Below are positions 25,021-34,416 of a stretch of DNA of 64,000 nt, in pieces. Below the pieces are notes generated by a model. The model made no database searches, was not told the DNA's origin, and saw nothing but the letters and a program-made list of their open reading frames with translations. Source of the stretch: Kosakonia quasisacchari (GTDB lineage Bacteria; Pseudomonadota; Gammaproteobacteria; Enterobacterales; Enterobacteriaceae); assembly GCF_004331415.1 (NCBI RefSeq), contig NZ_SJOP01000011.1:124001-188000 (forward strand), read 5' to 3'. Position 1 is the stretch's first letter; every line of letters starts with the position of its first letter. A program made the translations under genes and the position numbers.

Positions 25021-27318
25021 ATGAAATTCAAAACCGCTATCAAACCCTACCACGCTGCTGCCGGTGGTCTGGGCTCGCTGGAAGCGACAACGCGCTTCGT
25101 TATTGACAGTAAAAATGCGCTAAAAAATATGCGCAACCTGTTGCGCATGAACAAAGCGCGTGGCTTCGACTGCCCCGGTTGCGCCTGGGGTGACGACAAT
25201 AAAAGCACGTTCAGTTTCTGCGAAAACGGCGCAAAAGCCGTGACCTGGGAAGCCACACGCCGCCAGATTGACGCCACTTTTTTTGCGCAACACAGCGTGA
25301 CTGCGCTTAACCGCCAGAGCGACTATTTTCTCGAATATCAGGGCCGTCTGACCGAACCGCTGCGTTACAACCCGCAAACCGATCACTACGAACCGATTGC
25401 GTGGGATGACGCGCTGGCGATGATTGGCGAGCATATTAATGCGATGGATAACCCCAATCAGCTCGAACTGTACACCTCTGGTCGAGCCAGCAATGAATCC
25501 TCCTGGCTTTATCAGCTGTTTGGTCGCATGGTCGGCACCAACAACTTCCCGGACTGCTCCAACATGTGCCACGAAGCGAGCGGCGCGGGGCTAAAACGCA
25601 GCATCGGCGTGGGAAAAGGCACCATTCACCTGGCCGATTTTGATAAAGCAGACGCCATTTTTGTTTTCGGGCAAAACCCCGGCACCAATCACCCTCGCAT
25701 GCTGCATAGCCTGCGTCACGCCGCCGATCGTGGGGCGCGTATTGTCACCTTTAATACCCTGCGCGAACGCGGCCTTGAACGGTTTGCCGATCCGCAAAAA
25801 CCACTGGAACTCGTTACGCCGATGGCGGGTGTGATCAGCTCGTCTTACTATCAGCCCAATCTCGGTGGTGATATGGCGGCGGTGCGCGGGATCGCCAAAG
25901 CATTGCTGGAAACGCAGCGCCAGCGGCTGGCTAACGGCGAAGCGAGCATTTTTGACGATGCCTTTATTGCGCAGCACACCCACGGCATTGACGCGTGGTT
26001 TGCGCAAATCGATGCCACCGACTGGTCGACCATTGAGCAGCAGTCCGGTCTGAATGAGCAACAGTTGCGCGACGCGGCCGCCATCTGGCAGAACGCAAAA
26101 CGCGTGATTTGTACTTGGGCGATGGGCATTACCCAACATAAACACTCACTGGATACCGTGCGGGAAATCACCAACCTGCAGCTACTTGGCGGTCACCTAG
26201 GCAAACCTGGCGCGGGGCTCTGTCCGGTGCGCGGGCACAGCAACGTGCAGGGCAACCGCACGATGGGGATTGATGAAAAACCGCCTGCCGCCTTGCTCGA
26301 CAGCCTTGCCCGTCATTTCAATTTCGAGCCGCCGCGCGAGCACGGGCATCATACGGTGGAGGCCATTTCGGCGATGCTGCGTGACGAAGTGAAAGTGCTG
26401 CTTGCGCTCGGTGGCAACCTGGCCGCCGCCGCGCCGGATACGCCGCTCACCTGCGAAGCCCTGCGCCGTTGCGGGCTGACGGTGTACATCAGTACCAAAT
26501 TAAACCGCAGCCATTTGATGCCGGGTAAACAGTCGCTGATCCTGCCAACGCTTGGGCGTACCGAAGAAGATGTGCAGGCAAGCGGGCGCCAATTTGTGAC
26601 CGTGGAAGACTCCTTCAGCATGGTGCATGCTTCCGAAGGCATCGGCAAACCGCTGGCCGCCACGCAACGTTCGGAAACAGCGATTGTCGCTGGCATCGCC
26701 CATGCCACACTGGGCAGTGAAAAGCTAGACTGGCTGGCACTGGCGGGTGATTACAACCTGATCCGCGATCATATTGCCGCCACGATCCCCGGCTTTAACA
26801 ACTTTAATGCTCGCTGCGAAGAACCCGGCGGGTTCTGGCTGGGGAACGCTGCCGCAGAATTGCGCTTTAATACGCCTTCCGGCAAAGCAGAATTCAGCGC
26901 CGCCGCCCTGCCGCTCTCGGTATGCCCGGAAACTGATGCGCCGTTTGTCTTGCAGACTTTACGCTCGCATGATCAGTACAACACCACCATTTACGGCCTT
27001 GATGACCGTTACCGTGGCGTGTATGGTCAGCGCGATGTGCTGTTTATGCACCCGGAAGATATTCGCGCGCTCGGGTTGAATGACGGTGATCGGGTGGATA
27101 TTGAAACCCAGTCTACCGATGGTGTGCAGCGCTGCGTTACGGATTTCCGCCTTGTCGCTTATGACATCCCACGCGGCAATCTGGCGGCATATTACCCGGA
27201 AACGAACCCATTGGTTCCGCTAACACGCTTTGGCGATGGCACCGGTACGCCAACCTCGAAATCCATCCCTGTCATCATCACACCGGCAAAAACGCGCGAA
27301 ACGCTGCGTATTGCCTGA
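25021..27318 (+). CDS. YdeP/FdhF-family molybdopterin oxidoreductase
   Basis: This 765-residue protein has the YdeP-family layout: GFDCPGCAWGDD near the N-terminus (Cys pair), LYTSGRASNESSWLYQLFGR, FPDCSNMCHEASG, NPGTNHPRML, GGHLGKPGAGLCPVRGHSNVQG, and a C-terminal molybdopterin-dinucleotide-binding domain (RSHDQYNTTIYGLDDRYRGVYGQRD). It lacks a Tat signal and is probably cytoplasmic. E. coli YdeP contributes to acid resistance by an unknown reaction. The ATG at 25021 follows GAAGAAGAG; the frame reaches back to 24967 without a better site. It is co-directional with ydcI, itself tied to acid stress. Confidence 0.88.
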   Translation: MKFKTAIKPYHAAAGGLGSLEATTRFVIDSKNALKNMRNLLRMNKARGFDCPGCAWGDDNKSTFSFCENGAKAVTWEATRRQIDATFFAQHSVTALNRQSDYFLEYQGRLTEPLRYNPQTDHYEPIAWDDALAMIGEHINAMDNPNQLELYTSGRASNESSWLYQLFGRMVGTNNFPDCSNMCHEASGAGLKRSIGVGKGTIHLADFDKADAIFVFGQNPGTNHPRMLHSLRHAADRGARIVTFNTLRERGLERFADPQKPLELVTPMAGVISSSYYQPNLGGDMAAVRGIAKALLETQRQRLANGEASIFDDAFIAQHTHGIDAWFAQIDATDWSTIEQQSGLNEQQLRDAAAIWQNAKRVICTWAMGITQHKHSLDTVREITNLQLLGGHLGKPGAGLCPVRGHSNVQGNRTMGIDEKPPAALLDSLARHFNFEPPREHGHHTVEAISAMLRDEVKVLLALGGNLAAAAPDTPLTCEALRRCGLTVYISTKLNRSHLMPGKQSLILPTLGRTEEDVQASGRQFVTVEDSFSMVHASEGIGKPLAATQRSETAIVAGIAHATLGSEKLDWLALAGDYNLIRDHIAATIPGFNNFNARCEEPGGFWLGNAAAELRFNTPSGKAEFSAAALPLSVCPETDAPFVLQTLRSHDQYNTTIYGLDDRYRGVYGQRDVLFMHPEDIRALGLNDGDRVDIETQSTDGVQRCVTDFRLVAYDIPRGNLAAYYPETNPLVPLTRFGDGTGTPTSKSIPVIITPAKTRETLRIA

Positions 27319-27323
27319 TCTCA

Positions 27324-27344
27324 ACGCCCGCATTCTGCGGGCGT
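27324..27344. terminator. Hairpin between ydeP-like gene and arsC
   Basis: A perfect 9-bp stem (ACGCCCGCA / TGCGGGCGT) with a 3-base loop sits just after the oxidoreductase stop, between convergent genes. The T-rich stretch follows only after a further dozen bases, so termination may be inefficient. Confidence 0.6.
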
Positions 27345-27390
27345 GCTCAAATCCCCTGTTTTTATCGTTAACACTGTTTAACAGACGGGA

Positions 27391-27819
27391 TTACGGTGCG
27401 ATCCGCTGGCCATTTTCATCAACAACCTGCTGGCCATCCTCTTTGCTGAATGCCCCTTTCTGCGCCTCAGGGAGGAGCTCAAGCACCACTTCCGACGGGC
27501 GACAAAGGCGTGTACCGCGCGGTGTAACAACTATAGGCCGGTTAATCAAAATGGGATGCTCAAGCATAAAATCGATGAGCTGCGCGTCCGTGAAGCGATC
27601 GTCTGCAAGCCCCAGTTGTTCGTACGGTTCCACATTTTTACGCAACAATTCACGCACCGGAACGCCCAGTGCGCCGATCAGCGTCATCAGCTCATCGCGC
27701 GAAGGCGGTGTCTCAAGGTAGTGGATAATTGTCGGCTCCACGCCACTGTTGCGAATAAGCGCCAGTGTGTTGCGTGACGTGCCGCAGGCCGGGTTGTGAT
27801 AAATCGTTACGTTGCTCAT
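27391..27819 (-). CDS. arsC: ArsC, glutaredoxin-dependent arsenate reductase
   Basis: The 142-residue protein starts MSNVTIYHNPACGTSRNTL with catalytic Cys12 and keeps the arginines around the active site (LLRKNVEPYEQLGL, LINRPIVVTPRGTRLCRPSE). It is closer to plasmid/chromosomal ars-operon ArsC (141 residues) than to YfgD. It reduces arsenate to arsenite using glutathione/glutaredoxin. No arsR or arsB lies nearby, so any arsenite export must be encoded elsewhere. The ATG at 27819 was chosen because it gives the standard N-terminus; the frame stays open to 27972. Confidence 0.92.
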   Translation of the reverse strand: MSNVTIYHNPACGTSRNTLALIRNSGVEPTIIHYLETPPSRDELMTLIGALGVPVRELLRKNVEPYEQLGLADDRFTDAQLIDFMLEHPILINRPIVVTPRGTRLCRPSEVVLELLPEAQKGAFSKEDGQQVVDENGQRIAP

Positions 27820-28065
27820 AAATACTCTCACGACAAATGAAAAAAAAGCGCAATGCTGACGGCTGGTGTAATTGCCGCCATCAACGTAATTCATCTGCGT
27901 GGAGTAATAAAGATAAGAACGCTCAGGGCGTGAACTCACTGGCGGTGAGAGGAATTTTCTGCCCAGCTGCAACCAATGTTAAACAAACATTTCACTTGCC
28001 GGACATGTATTCATGGCACTGATAAACTCAAGAGTATCTATCACAGCGATCGAAAGGTTATTGTC

Positions 28066-28740
28066 ATGCAATATGAAGAACAGCAGCTTATCAACGGCCT
28101 TTTTCAGCGCCTGAAACAGACCGAGCAACAGAATAGCCAGCGCGATGCCGAAGCAGAGCATCAGATAGCGGAATTTGTGAGGCAGCAGCCTGCCGCGCCG
28201 TACTATATGGCGCAATCGATCCTGATTCAGGAAGCGGCGCTAAAACAGCTCCAGAGCAAAGTCCAGCAACTTGAAAGCGAGCTGGCAGCGCAAAAAAGCA
28301 AACCGCAAACTGGTGGTGGAAGTTTCCTCGGCGGCCTGTTTGGCGGTGGGAGAAACCAGAGCCCGCAACCGGAAAATAGCGGGAGTGCGCCTCAGCAACC
28401 ACAACCGGACTATTCCCGTGCGCCAGCACCTGCACCACGCGGGAGCGGTTTTATGGCCGGTGCGCTGCAAACCGCGGCGGGCGTTGCAGGCGGCGTGGTG
28501 TTGGCCGAAATGCTGACCAGCATGTTCCACCAGTCGCGCCCGGAAGAGATCGTGAATATTATCGAAGAGCCGGCGACGACGGCGGCCAATTCACCCTTTG
28601 AAAACGCGCAGAATGACGATTTCAATAATGCCTCCGACACACGTTTTCTCGATCAGAACAATTCGTTCGGCAATGACAGCTACCAGAACGATGATTTTGA
28701 TGACACCGATTACAGCAACGATGACGACAGCTTTATTTAA
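28066..28740 (+). CDS. DUF2076 domain protein
   Basis: This 224-residue protein has a DUF2076 layout: N-terminal QQLINGLFQRLKQTE with a coiled-coil segment (about residues 40-75), a Gly-rich stretch (GGGSFLGGLFGGG), a Pro/Gln-rich linker, a hydrophobic segment (MAGALQTAAGVAGGVVLAEML, about 130-150), and an acidic Asp/Asn-rich tail (last 40 residues). Family members are annotated as possible periplasmic ligand-binding sensors, but the function is unknown. The ATG at 28066 follows GAAAGG. It is a single gene of very biased composition. Confidence 0.82.
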   Translation: MQYEEQQLINGLFQRLKQTEQQNSQRDAEAEHQIAEFVRQQPAAPYYMAQSILIQEAALKQLQSKVQQLESELAAQKSKPQTGGGSFLGGLFGGGRNQSPQPENSGSAPQQPQPDYSRAPAPAPRGSGFMAGALQTAAGVAGGVVLAEMLTSMFHQSRPEEIVNIIEEPATTAANSPFENAQNDDFNNASDTRFLDQNNSFGNDSYQNDDFDDTDYSNDDDSFI

Positions 28741-28761
28741 CGCTGCACACGCCTGAACCCG

Positions 28762-28785
28762 GCCCGGCAACGCTCTCTGCCGGGC
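28762..28785 (+). terminator. GC-rich hairpin after the DUF2076 gene
   Basis: A perfect 8-bp stem (GCCCGGCA / TGCCGGGC) with an 8-base loop begins 21 bases after the stop. The GCCCGGC core resembles enterobacterial REP units; only a short T-rich stretch follows. Confidence 0.5.
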
Positions 28786-28911
28786 ACTTTCTCCGCTGTT
28801 CAAAACCTACCAATTCAGGTGGCATGCCCCTTGCCAGAGTGGCATTGATGCTAACCTGTGCGGCGCTCAGCAATAATGAGTCGTTATTTTTTTTCGGACA
28901 AGGAGAATGGG

Positions 28912-29874
28912 ATGTTCATCGCCAAACCTGTCGCACGTACGCTGGCCGTTGCCGCCTGCCTGCTGGCACTGTCAGCCTGTGACGATAAATCTACCAAAAC
29001 GCAAGAAGCACAGCCGTCAGCCGAACAGGCCGAGGTGCTGAAGTACAACGAATATATTGCCGCGGCCAACATGACTTCGGCTTCCTACGGGAAGCAACTC
29101 GCTGAATACCAGAAGTACACTCAGCCCGCTTTCGATGGCAAAAAGAAAATGGATGATCTGTTTTTTACTGAACCGCTCTCAATGGGACGTATTAAAGAAC
29201 ATCTGGATAAAGCGCACAGCATGAAGCCGGATATGCCGGAACTGGACGAACCGGCGCGTCTTTACAGCGAAGCGCTGGCAAAAGCCGAACCGGTAAGCCG
29301 CGATATGTACAATTACATCAGCGCGAAAACCTATAAAAGCGACAATGGCGCACACGGCCGTGAGATCCAGCCCGCGTTGTTAAGCAGCATGCAGGCGCTG
29401 GTGGCTGCGCAGGCGAATTTCTTTGAAGGTATCGAGGCAAAAGATCGTGCGCGCATCAAAGCGGAATTCGAACGTACGGAAAAAGGCACGCTTGAGCACG
29501 CTCAAATGGGGATGGTCTACTATCTGAAAGAGAGCCTGGATGCCGCCGGTGGCGTGCTGGATGGCAAAGGTCTGGGCGATAAGAAAGCAGCATTTAAGGA
29601 TGCGCTCGATCAGTTCAACAGCATGGTTACCGCTTACGATGCCAAAATACGCGAAAGCAACAAAACCGGCTGTTCGAGTCTCGTGTCTAAAGCCAATGAC
29701 TATCTCTCCACCGGACGTGACATTATTGAGCGCACCGAAAATGGCGAGTATGAAAAAGATGCCAGGCAGCCAAAACAGTTTCAGCTGATGCAATCCCAGC
29801 AGACGCAGGACGCCCAATCCCTGCTGCAAAACTATAACAACATGGTCAGCACCTTAAACACCAACCAGTGCTAA
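28912..29874 (+). CDS. DUF3829 lipoprotein (YiiG-like)
   Basis: This 320-residue protein has a lipoprotein signal peptide with lipobox LSAC (Cys23) followed by Asp-Asp, which favours retention at the inner membrane by the +2 rule. The remainder is helical and charged (YNEYIAAANMTSASYGKQLAEYQKYTQ), as in DUF3829 proteins such as E. coli YiiG, whose function is unknown. The ATG at 28912 follows AAGGAG; an upstream frame to 28858 was rejected. Transcription ends at the bidirectional terminator shared with trg. Confidence 0.83.
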   Translation: MFIAKPVARTLAVAACLLALSACDDKSTKTQEAQPSAEQAEVLKYNEYIAAANMTSASYGKQLAEYQKYTQPAFDGKKKMDDLFFTEPLSMGRIKEHLDKAHSMKPDMPELDEPARLYSEALAKAEPVSRDMYNYISAKTYKSDNGAHGREIQPALLSSMQALVAAQANFFEGIEAKDRARIKAEFERTEKGTLEHAQMGMVYYLKESLDAAGGVLDGKGLGDKKAAFKDALDQFNSMVTAYDAKIRESNKTGCSSLVSKANDYLSTGRDIIERTENGEYEKDARQPKQFQLMQSQQTQDAQSLLQNYNNMVSTLNTNQC

Positions 29875-29885
29875 GGTTTGCGCAT

Positions 29886-29915
29886 AAAAAAAGAGGCCTT
29901 ACGGCCTCTTTTTTT
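29886..29915. terminator. Bidirectional intrinsic terminator
   Basis: AGAGGCC / GGCCTCT form a stem with a 3-4 base loop, flanked by A7 on the left and T7 on the right. This serves both the DUF3829 gene (plus) and trg (minus). Confidence 0.93.
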
Positions 29916-29927
29916 CGTTCTGACTAA

Positions 29928-31622
29928 TCAGAATGTTTCCCAGTTATCGCCATTCGCCAGTGCCGGGCGCTGTGGCTTGAAGGTTTTGCTGGTTGGCGAT
30001 GCCGCATTATTCTGCCGCTCTGGTGACGCGCCGGATAAACGGAACGCACCCACAGCTTCTGTCAGGCGCGCTGCCTGCTCTTCCAGTGAGGCCGCTGCCG
30101 CAGAGGCCTCTTCGACCAACGAGGCGTTCTGCTGTGTGACGTTATCCATTTCCGTGATCGCCTGGCTCACCTGCGTGATGCCTTTACTCTGCTCATCGGA
30201 AGCGGCGGCGATCTCCAGCATGATATCAGTCACGCGTTTAACGGCGGTCACGATCTCACCCATGGTTTCACCGGCGGAAACGACTTCCCCGGAGCCTTGC
30301 TCAATTAAGCTCACGGATTCGCTGATCAGTGCCTCAATCTCTTTCGCCGCCTGCGCACTGCGGCTGGCCAGCGTACGCACTTCACTTGCCACCACCGCAA
30401 AACCACGCCCTTGCTCGCCAGCACGTGCCGCTTCTACCGCAGCGTTAAGTGCCAGGATATTGGTCTGGAACGCGATGCTGTTGATAACCGCTGTGATTTC
30501 AGAAATCTTGCGCGAACTGGTGGTGATATTGCCCATCGTTTGCACGACGCCAGAAACAATCTGCCCACCTTTGGTGGCTTTGCCGGAGGCATCACGCGCC
30601 AGCCCGCTGGCATGGTGCGCGTTATCGGCGTTCTGCTTCACGGTAGCGGTTAACTGCTCCATGCTGGCCGCCGTCTCTTCGATGGCCGCGGCTTGTTGCT
30701 CAGTGCGTGAAGAGAGATCGGTGTTACCGGCGGAGATTTCGCTGGTGCCGCGGTAGATCTCTTCTGCGCCCTGACGAACGGTAGCCACCGTCGTGACCAG
30801 CGAATGCTGCATCGCTTGCAGATCACCACTCAGACGGCCGATTTCGCTGCGACCAGTGGGCTCATCCGGCAATGTTAAATCTCCGGAGGCAATGCGCGAA
30901 ATGCGCTGAGCCGCACGTTGCAGTGGGTTAATCACTACGCGGCGCAATACGGTAAAGGTGATGACCGTCAGCACCAGTGCCAAAGCAAATGCAGCAGCCA
31001 TAAACATCAGCCCAAGCTGGGTGCGGCTGTGCGCATCTTCGGTCAGGCGCTGCGCACGCGCGGTGCGGATATCAATGGCTTTTAACAACACTTCGTTATA
31101 AGACGCATCCAGTTGGCGCGCCTGCTCACTTTCGTGGTTAATGATCGCTTCAAACATGCCGTTTTTGGCATATTTCAGCATCGGCTGCATGCCCGCGATG
31201 TAGGCATTAAAGCGGGTGGTGAGATCGCCATCCAGGGCGAGATCCGCCGGGGTTTTGACCGGGCGATCCATATATTGATTAAAACCGTCCTGCGACTGCT
31301 TAATGCGTTTTTCTGCTTCAGCCACGTTGTTTTTCATGTCTTCCATTTCGGCGATGCGACTGGCCGCGCCGGCGTGGATCAGACTGATACGCGCAACGCG
31401 TAAGTTGTTTGAACTGTTGGATAATCCCATGCGCACCTGGATTTCCTGTGTGACATCCTGCTGATCGCGATCCGCTTGCATCAGGAAGTAACCCGCCAGA
31501 CCGGAACTTAATGCAAATAGCACTAAGATGCCGCCGAGAATGGAAGAAAACAGGGGAACCAATCGAATATTGTGCATAAATCCAATGCCTTGTGTTCTTT
31601 GCATCGCTGCTTTTTTATCCAT
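29928..31622 (-). CDS. trg: Trg-type methyl-accepting chemotaxis receptor with C-terminal NWETF
   Basis: This 564-residue chemoreceptor matches E. coli Trg (ribose/galactose receptor, 546 residues). It has N-terminal TM1 (about 20-45), a four-helix periplasmic domain (NRPVKTPAD-like segment, YITGMQPMLKYAKNGMFEAIINHESEQ equivalent), TM2 (about 205-230), HAMP, methylation helices and the conserved signalling tip (SIAFQTNILALNAAVEAARAGEQGRGFAVVA). Unlike K-12 Trg it ends in a flexible linker of about 35 residues and the pentapeptide NWETF, the CheR/CheB docking site of the major receptors Tar and Tsr. It sits where trg sits in K-12 and has a sigma-28-type promoter upstream. Confidence 0.93.
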   Translation of the reverse strand: MDKKAAMQRTQGIGFMHNIRLVPLFSSILGGILVLFALSSGLAGYFLMQADRDQQDVTQEIQVRMGLSNSSNNLRVARISLIHAGAASRIAEMEDMKNNVAEAEKRIKQSQDGFNQYMDRPVKTPADLALDGDLTTRFNAYIAGMQPMLKYAKNGMFEAIINHESEQARQLDASYNEVLLKAIDIRTARAQRLTEDAHSRTQLGLMFMAAAFALALVLTVITFTVLRRVVINPLQRAAQRISRIASGDLTLPDEPTGRSEIGRLSGDLQAMQHSLVTTVATVRQGAEEIYRGTSEISAGNTDLSSRTEQQAAAIEETAASMEQLTATVKQNADNAHHASGLARDASGKATKGGQIVSGVVQTMGNITTSSRKISEITAVINSIAFQTNILALNAAVEAARAGEQGRGFAVVASEVRTLASRSAQAAKEIEALISESVSLIEQGSGEVVSAGETMGEIVTAVKRVTDIMLEIAAASDEQSKGITQVSQAITEMDNVTQQNASLVEEASAAAASLEEQAARLTEAVGAFRLSGASPERQNNAASPTSKTFKPQRPALANGDNWETF

Positions 31623-31673
31623 GGCTATCGACTCTCATATATGTCTGATACGTACAACAGGAATGATATATAG

Positions 31674-31700
31674 GCATCGGCAATAATTGGATTATTCTTA
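31674..31700 (-). promoter_or_regulatory. Sigma-28 (FliA) promoter of trg
   Basis: On the minus strand TAAG (31697-31700), a 15-base spacer and GCCGATGC (31674-31681) match the flagellar sigma-28 consensus (TAAA, N15, GCCGATAA) with few differences, 51 bases upstream of the trg start. Trg is a class 3 flagellar-regulon gene in E. coli. Confidence 0.8.
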
Positions 31701-31743
31701 TGGCAAAAAGCGCGTCAGCGGTCACAGATTTGGAGTTTGGTTG

Positions 31744-31766
31744 CGCCAGCGGTGACACCGCTGGCG
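31744..31766 (-). terminator. Hairpin after frmA
   Basis: A perfect 10-bp stem (CGCCAGCGGT / ACCGCTGGCG) with a 3-base loop lies 10 bases beyond the frmA stop. No U-run follows, so terminator strength is uncertain. Confidence 0.55.
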
Positions 31767-31776
31767 TGAGGAAGGG

Positions 31777-33203
<1,427 letters not shown>

Positions 33204-33210
33204 CTGACCT

Positions 33211-33236
33211 CCCTTATACTATAGGGGGGTATGGTA
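33211..33236 (-). promoter_or_regulatory. Probable FrmR operator
   Basis: Eight bases upstream of frmR lies a run of six G (plus strand) flanked by AT-rich half sites (ATACTATA ... GTATGGTA). CsoR/RcnR-family repressors recognise G/C tracts with AT-rich inverted flanks, so this is very likely the frmRA operator. Confidence 0.7.
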
Positions 33237-33413
33237 ACTTTTATTCTATTACACTGTAAACATTAAACTTTATAGGGTTATCCAAGGGTTAGCAGTTTCA
33301 GCACAAAGACACTACGAGCCATAAAGCTGCTTTTCGCCGGCCCAAATTCGCCCCTGATCCGAATACGATCCAACCGTCATCAGGAATAACCGCTTTCCTC
33401 TTTGACCGCGAAT

Positions 33414-33440
33414 AAAAAAGCCCCGGCGAATGCCGAGGCT
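33414..33440 (-). terminator. Intrinsic terminator of the CX6C-repeat gene
   Basis: On the minus strand a 9-bp stem (AGCCTCGGC / GCCGGGGCT, one mismatch, 4-base loop) is followed by six U residues, 19 bases after the stop of the gene at 33459. Confidence 0.88.
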
Positions 33441-33458
33441 TGTGATAAAAAAAGGGTA

Positions 33459-33824
33459 TTACCACTTCAGATCTTGTTTTGATGCCTTTTGATTCTCGTT
33501 GTACATCATTTCAATAGTCGTGTAATTACACATATCCAATGCCGAATGACAGTATGTCTTAATGACGTTATCCATTATTTTTCGGTCTTTCGCCTGTGAG
33601 GCCTCTTTGAATGCGCGCAGATTTTCCTGCTCCATCATTCTTAAAGTAGTTTCCTGACACATATTGAGTTTGCTATTGCAATAATCTTTCTGAACGCGAT
33701 CTTTAATGTACTTAATAACATCCGCTTTCTGCGCCTCTGAACCATCAAAATCCATAGGATGAATGAATTTTGCGAAAGATAAAGACGGCAGGAAACAGAT
33801 CAAAAACAACAGTGATTTTTTCAT
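33459..33824 (-). CDS. Secreted small protein with duplicated CX6C motif
   Basis: A 121-residue product begins at ATG 33824 after AAGGA. A Sec signal peptide (MKKSLLFLICFLPSLSFA, cleaved near residue 18) predicts a periplasmic protein of about 100 residues. It contains two similar segments of about 30 residues: DYCNSKLNMCQETTLRMMEQEN and YCHSALDMCNYTTIEMMYNEN. Each has Cys-x6-Cys (Cys49/Cys56 and Cys92/Cys99) followed by TT, MM and EN, so the protein probably arose by internal duplication and is stabilised by two disulfides in helical hairpins. I do not recognise the family. Base composition is AT-rich relative to neighbours. Confidence 0.72.
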   Translation of the reverse strand: MKKSLLFLICFLPSLSFAKFIHPMDFDGSEAQKADVIKYIKDRVQKDYCNSKLNMCQETTLRMMEQENLRAFKEASQAKDRKIMDNVIKTYCHSALDMCNYTTIEMMYNENQKASKQDLKW

Positions 33825-34094
33825 AAACATCCTTTTATTATTAATCAGACACATGTCGTTACATTACATCATATTAGTATGTTTAGCACTCCCTTTTCAG
33901 CCTTGAGTCACCGAGTTCCACCAGTAAGATGCACAAATAATTCAGTAAATTTGCGTCTTTCGCTTGATGGATCCCTCGCGGGGCAGATTTCTTGTATTAC
34001 CTTATCCGCGTATGGTCGTTTCGATGTTATGGGAGAGAGCCATTTTGATGCTTACCGGATACGTTAAAAACGCAGGGCTCTTTTTATCTGCCTC

Positions 34095-34313
34095 GTGGCA
34101 GCATTTTGTTTATCAATATATGGAATGCCACGCAATGGCTTAACTGTTGGCATTTCAGATTGGGCTTATGCAACCTTTCACACGCTTATTTCCACACCTT
34201 ATGAAGCCGATGCCGATCCCATCTCATTCTTTGCGTTTGTCATTATGCTATGTGTTTATGCATCAATCATGTTTGCGATCGTTAAATTAATTCTTCGCAG
34301 GAAGAAGAATTAA
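34095..34313 (+). CDS. Small membrane protein, 5' end possibly frameshifted
   Basis: The frame from GTG at 34095 encodes 72 residues with a hydrophobic N-terminus (AAFCLSIYG), a polar middle (TPYEADADP) and a C-terminal membrane helix (ISFFAFVIMLCVYASIMFAIVKLIL) ending in RRKKN. The same frame continues upstream to an in-frame stop at 34065 without an ATG. An ATG with a GGGAGAGAG ribosome site lies at 34048 in another frame; one more A in the A5 run at 34066-34070 would join them and give a normal N-terminus (basic KKRR then the first helix). It may be a pseudogene, a sequence error or a GTG-started gene. Function unknown. Confidence 0.45.
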   Translation: MAAFCLSIYGMPRNGLTVGISDWAYATFHTLISTPYEADADPISFFAFVIMLCVYASIMFAIVKLILRRKKN

Positions 34314-34416
34314 CTGGCGTTATTACATATACAGATATTGTCGGCCAACATTTTGACCGACAATATTTACTGGTTACCAATGCATAGCTAACTCCTTGCG
34401 AAACTCAGCATCGGTG

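Noticed and set aside
29878..30756. 292-codon plus-strand frame opposite trg
   Set aside because: Starts inside the bidirectional terminator and is antisense to the highly conserved signalling domain of Trg; Ser/Ala-rich shadow.
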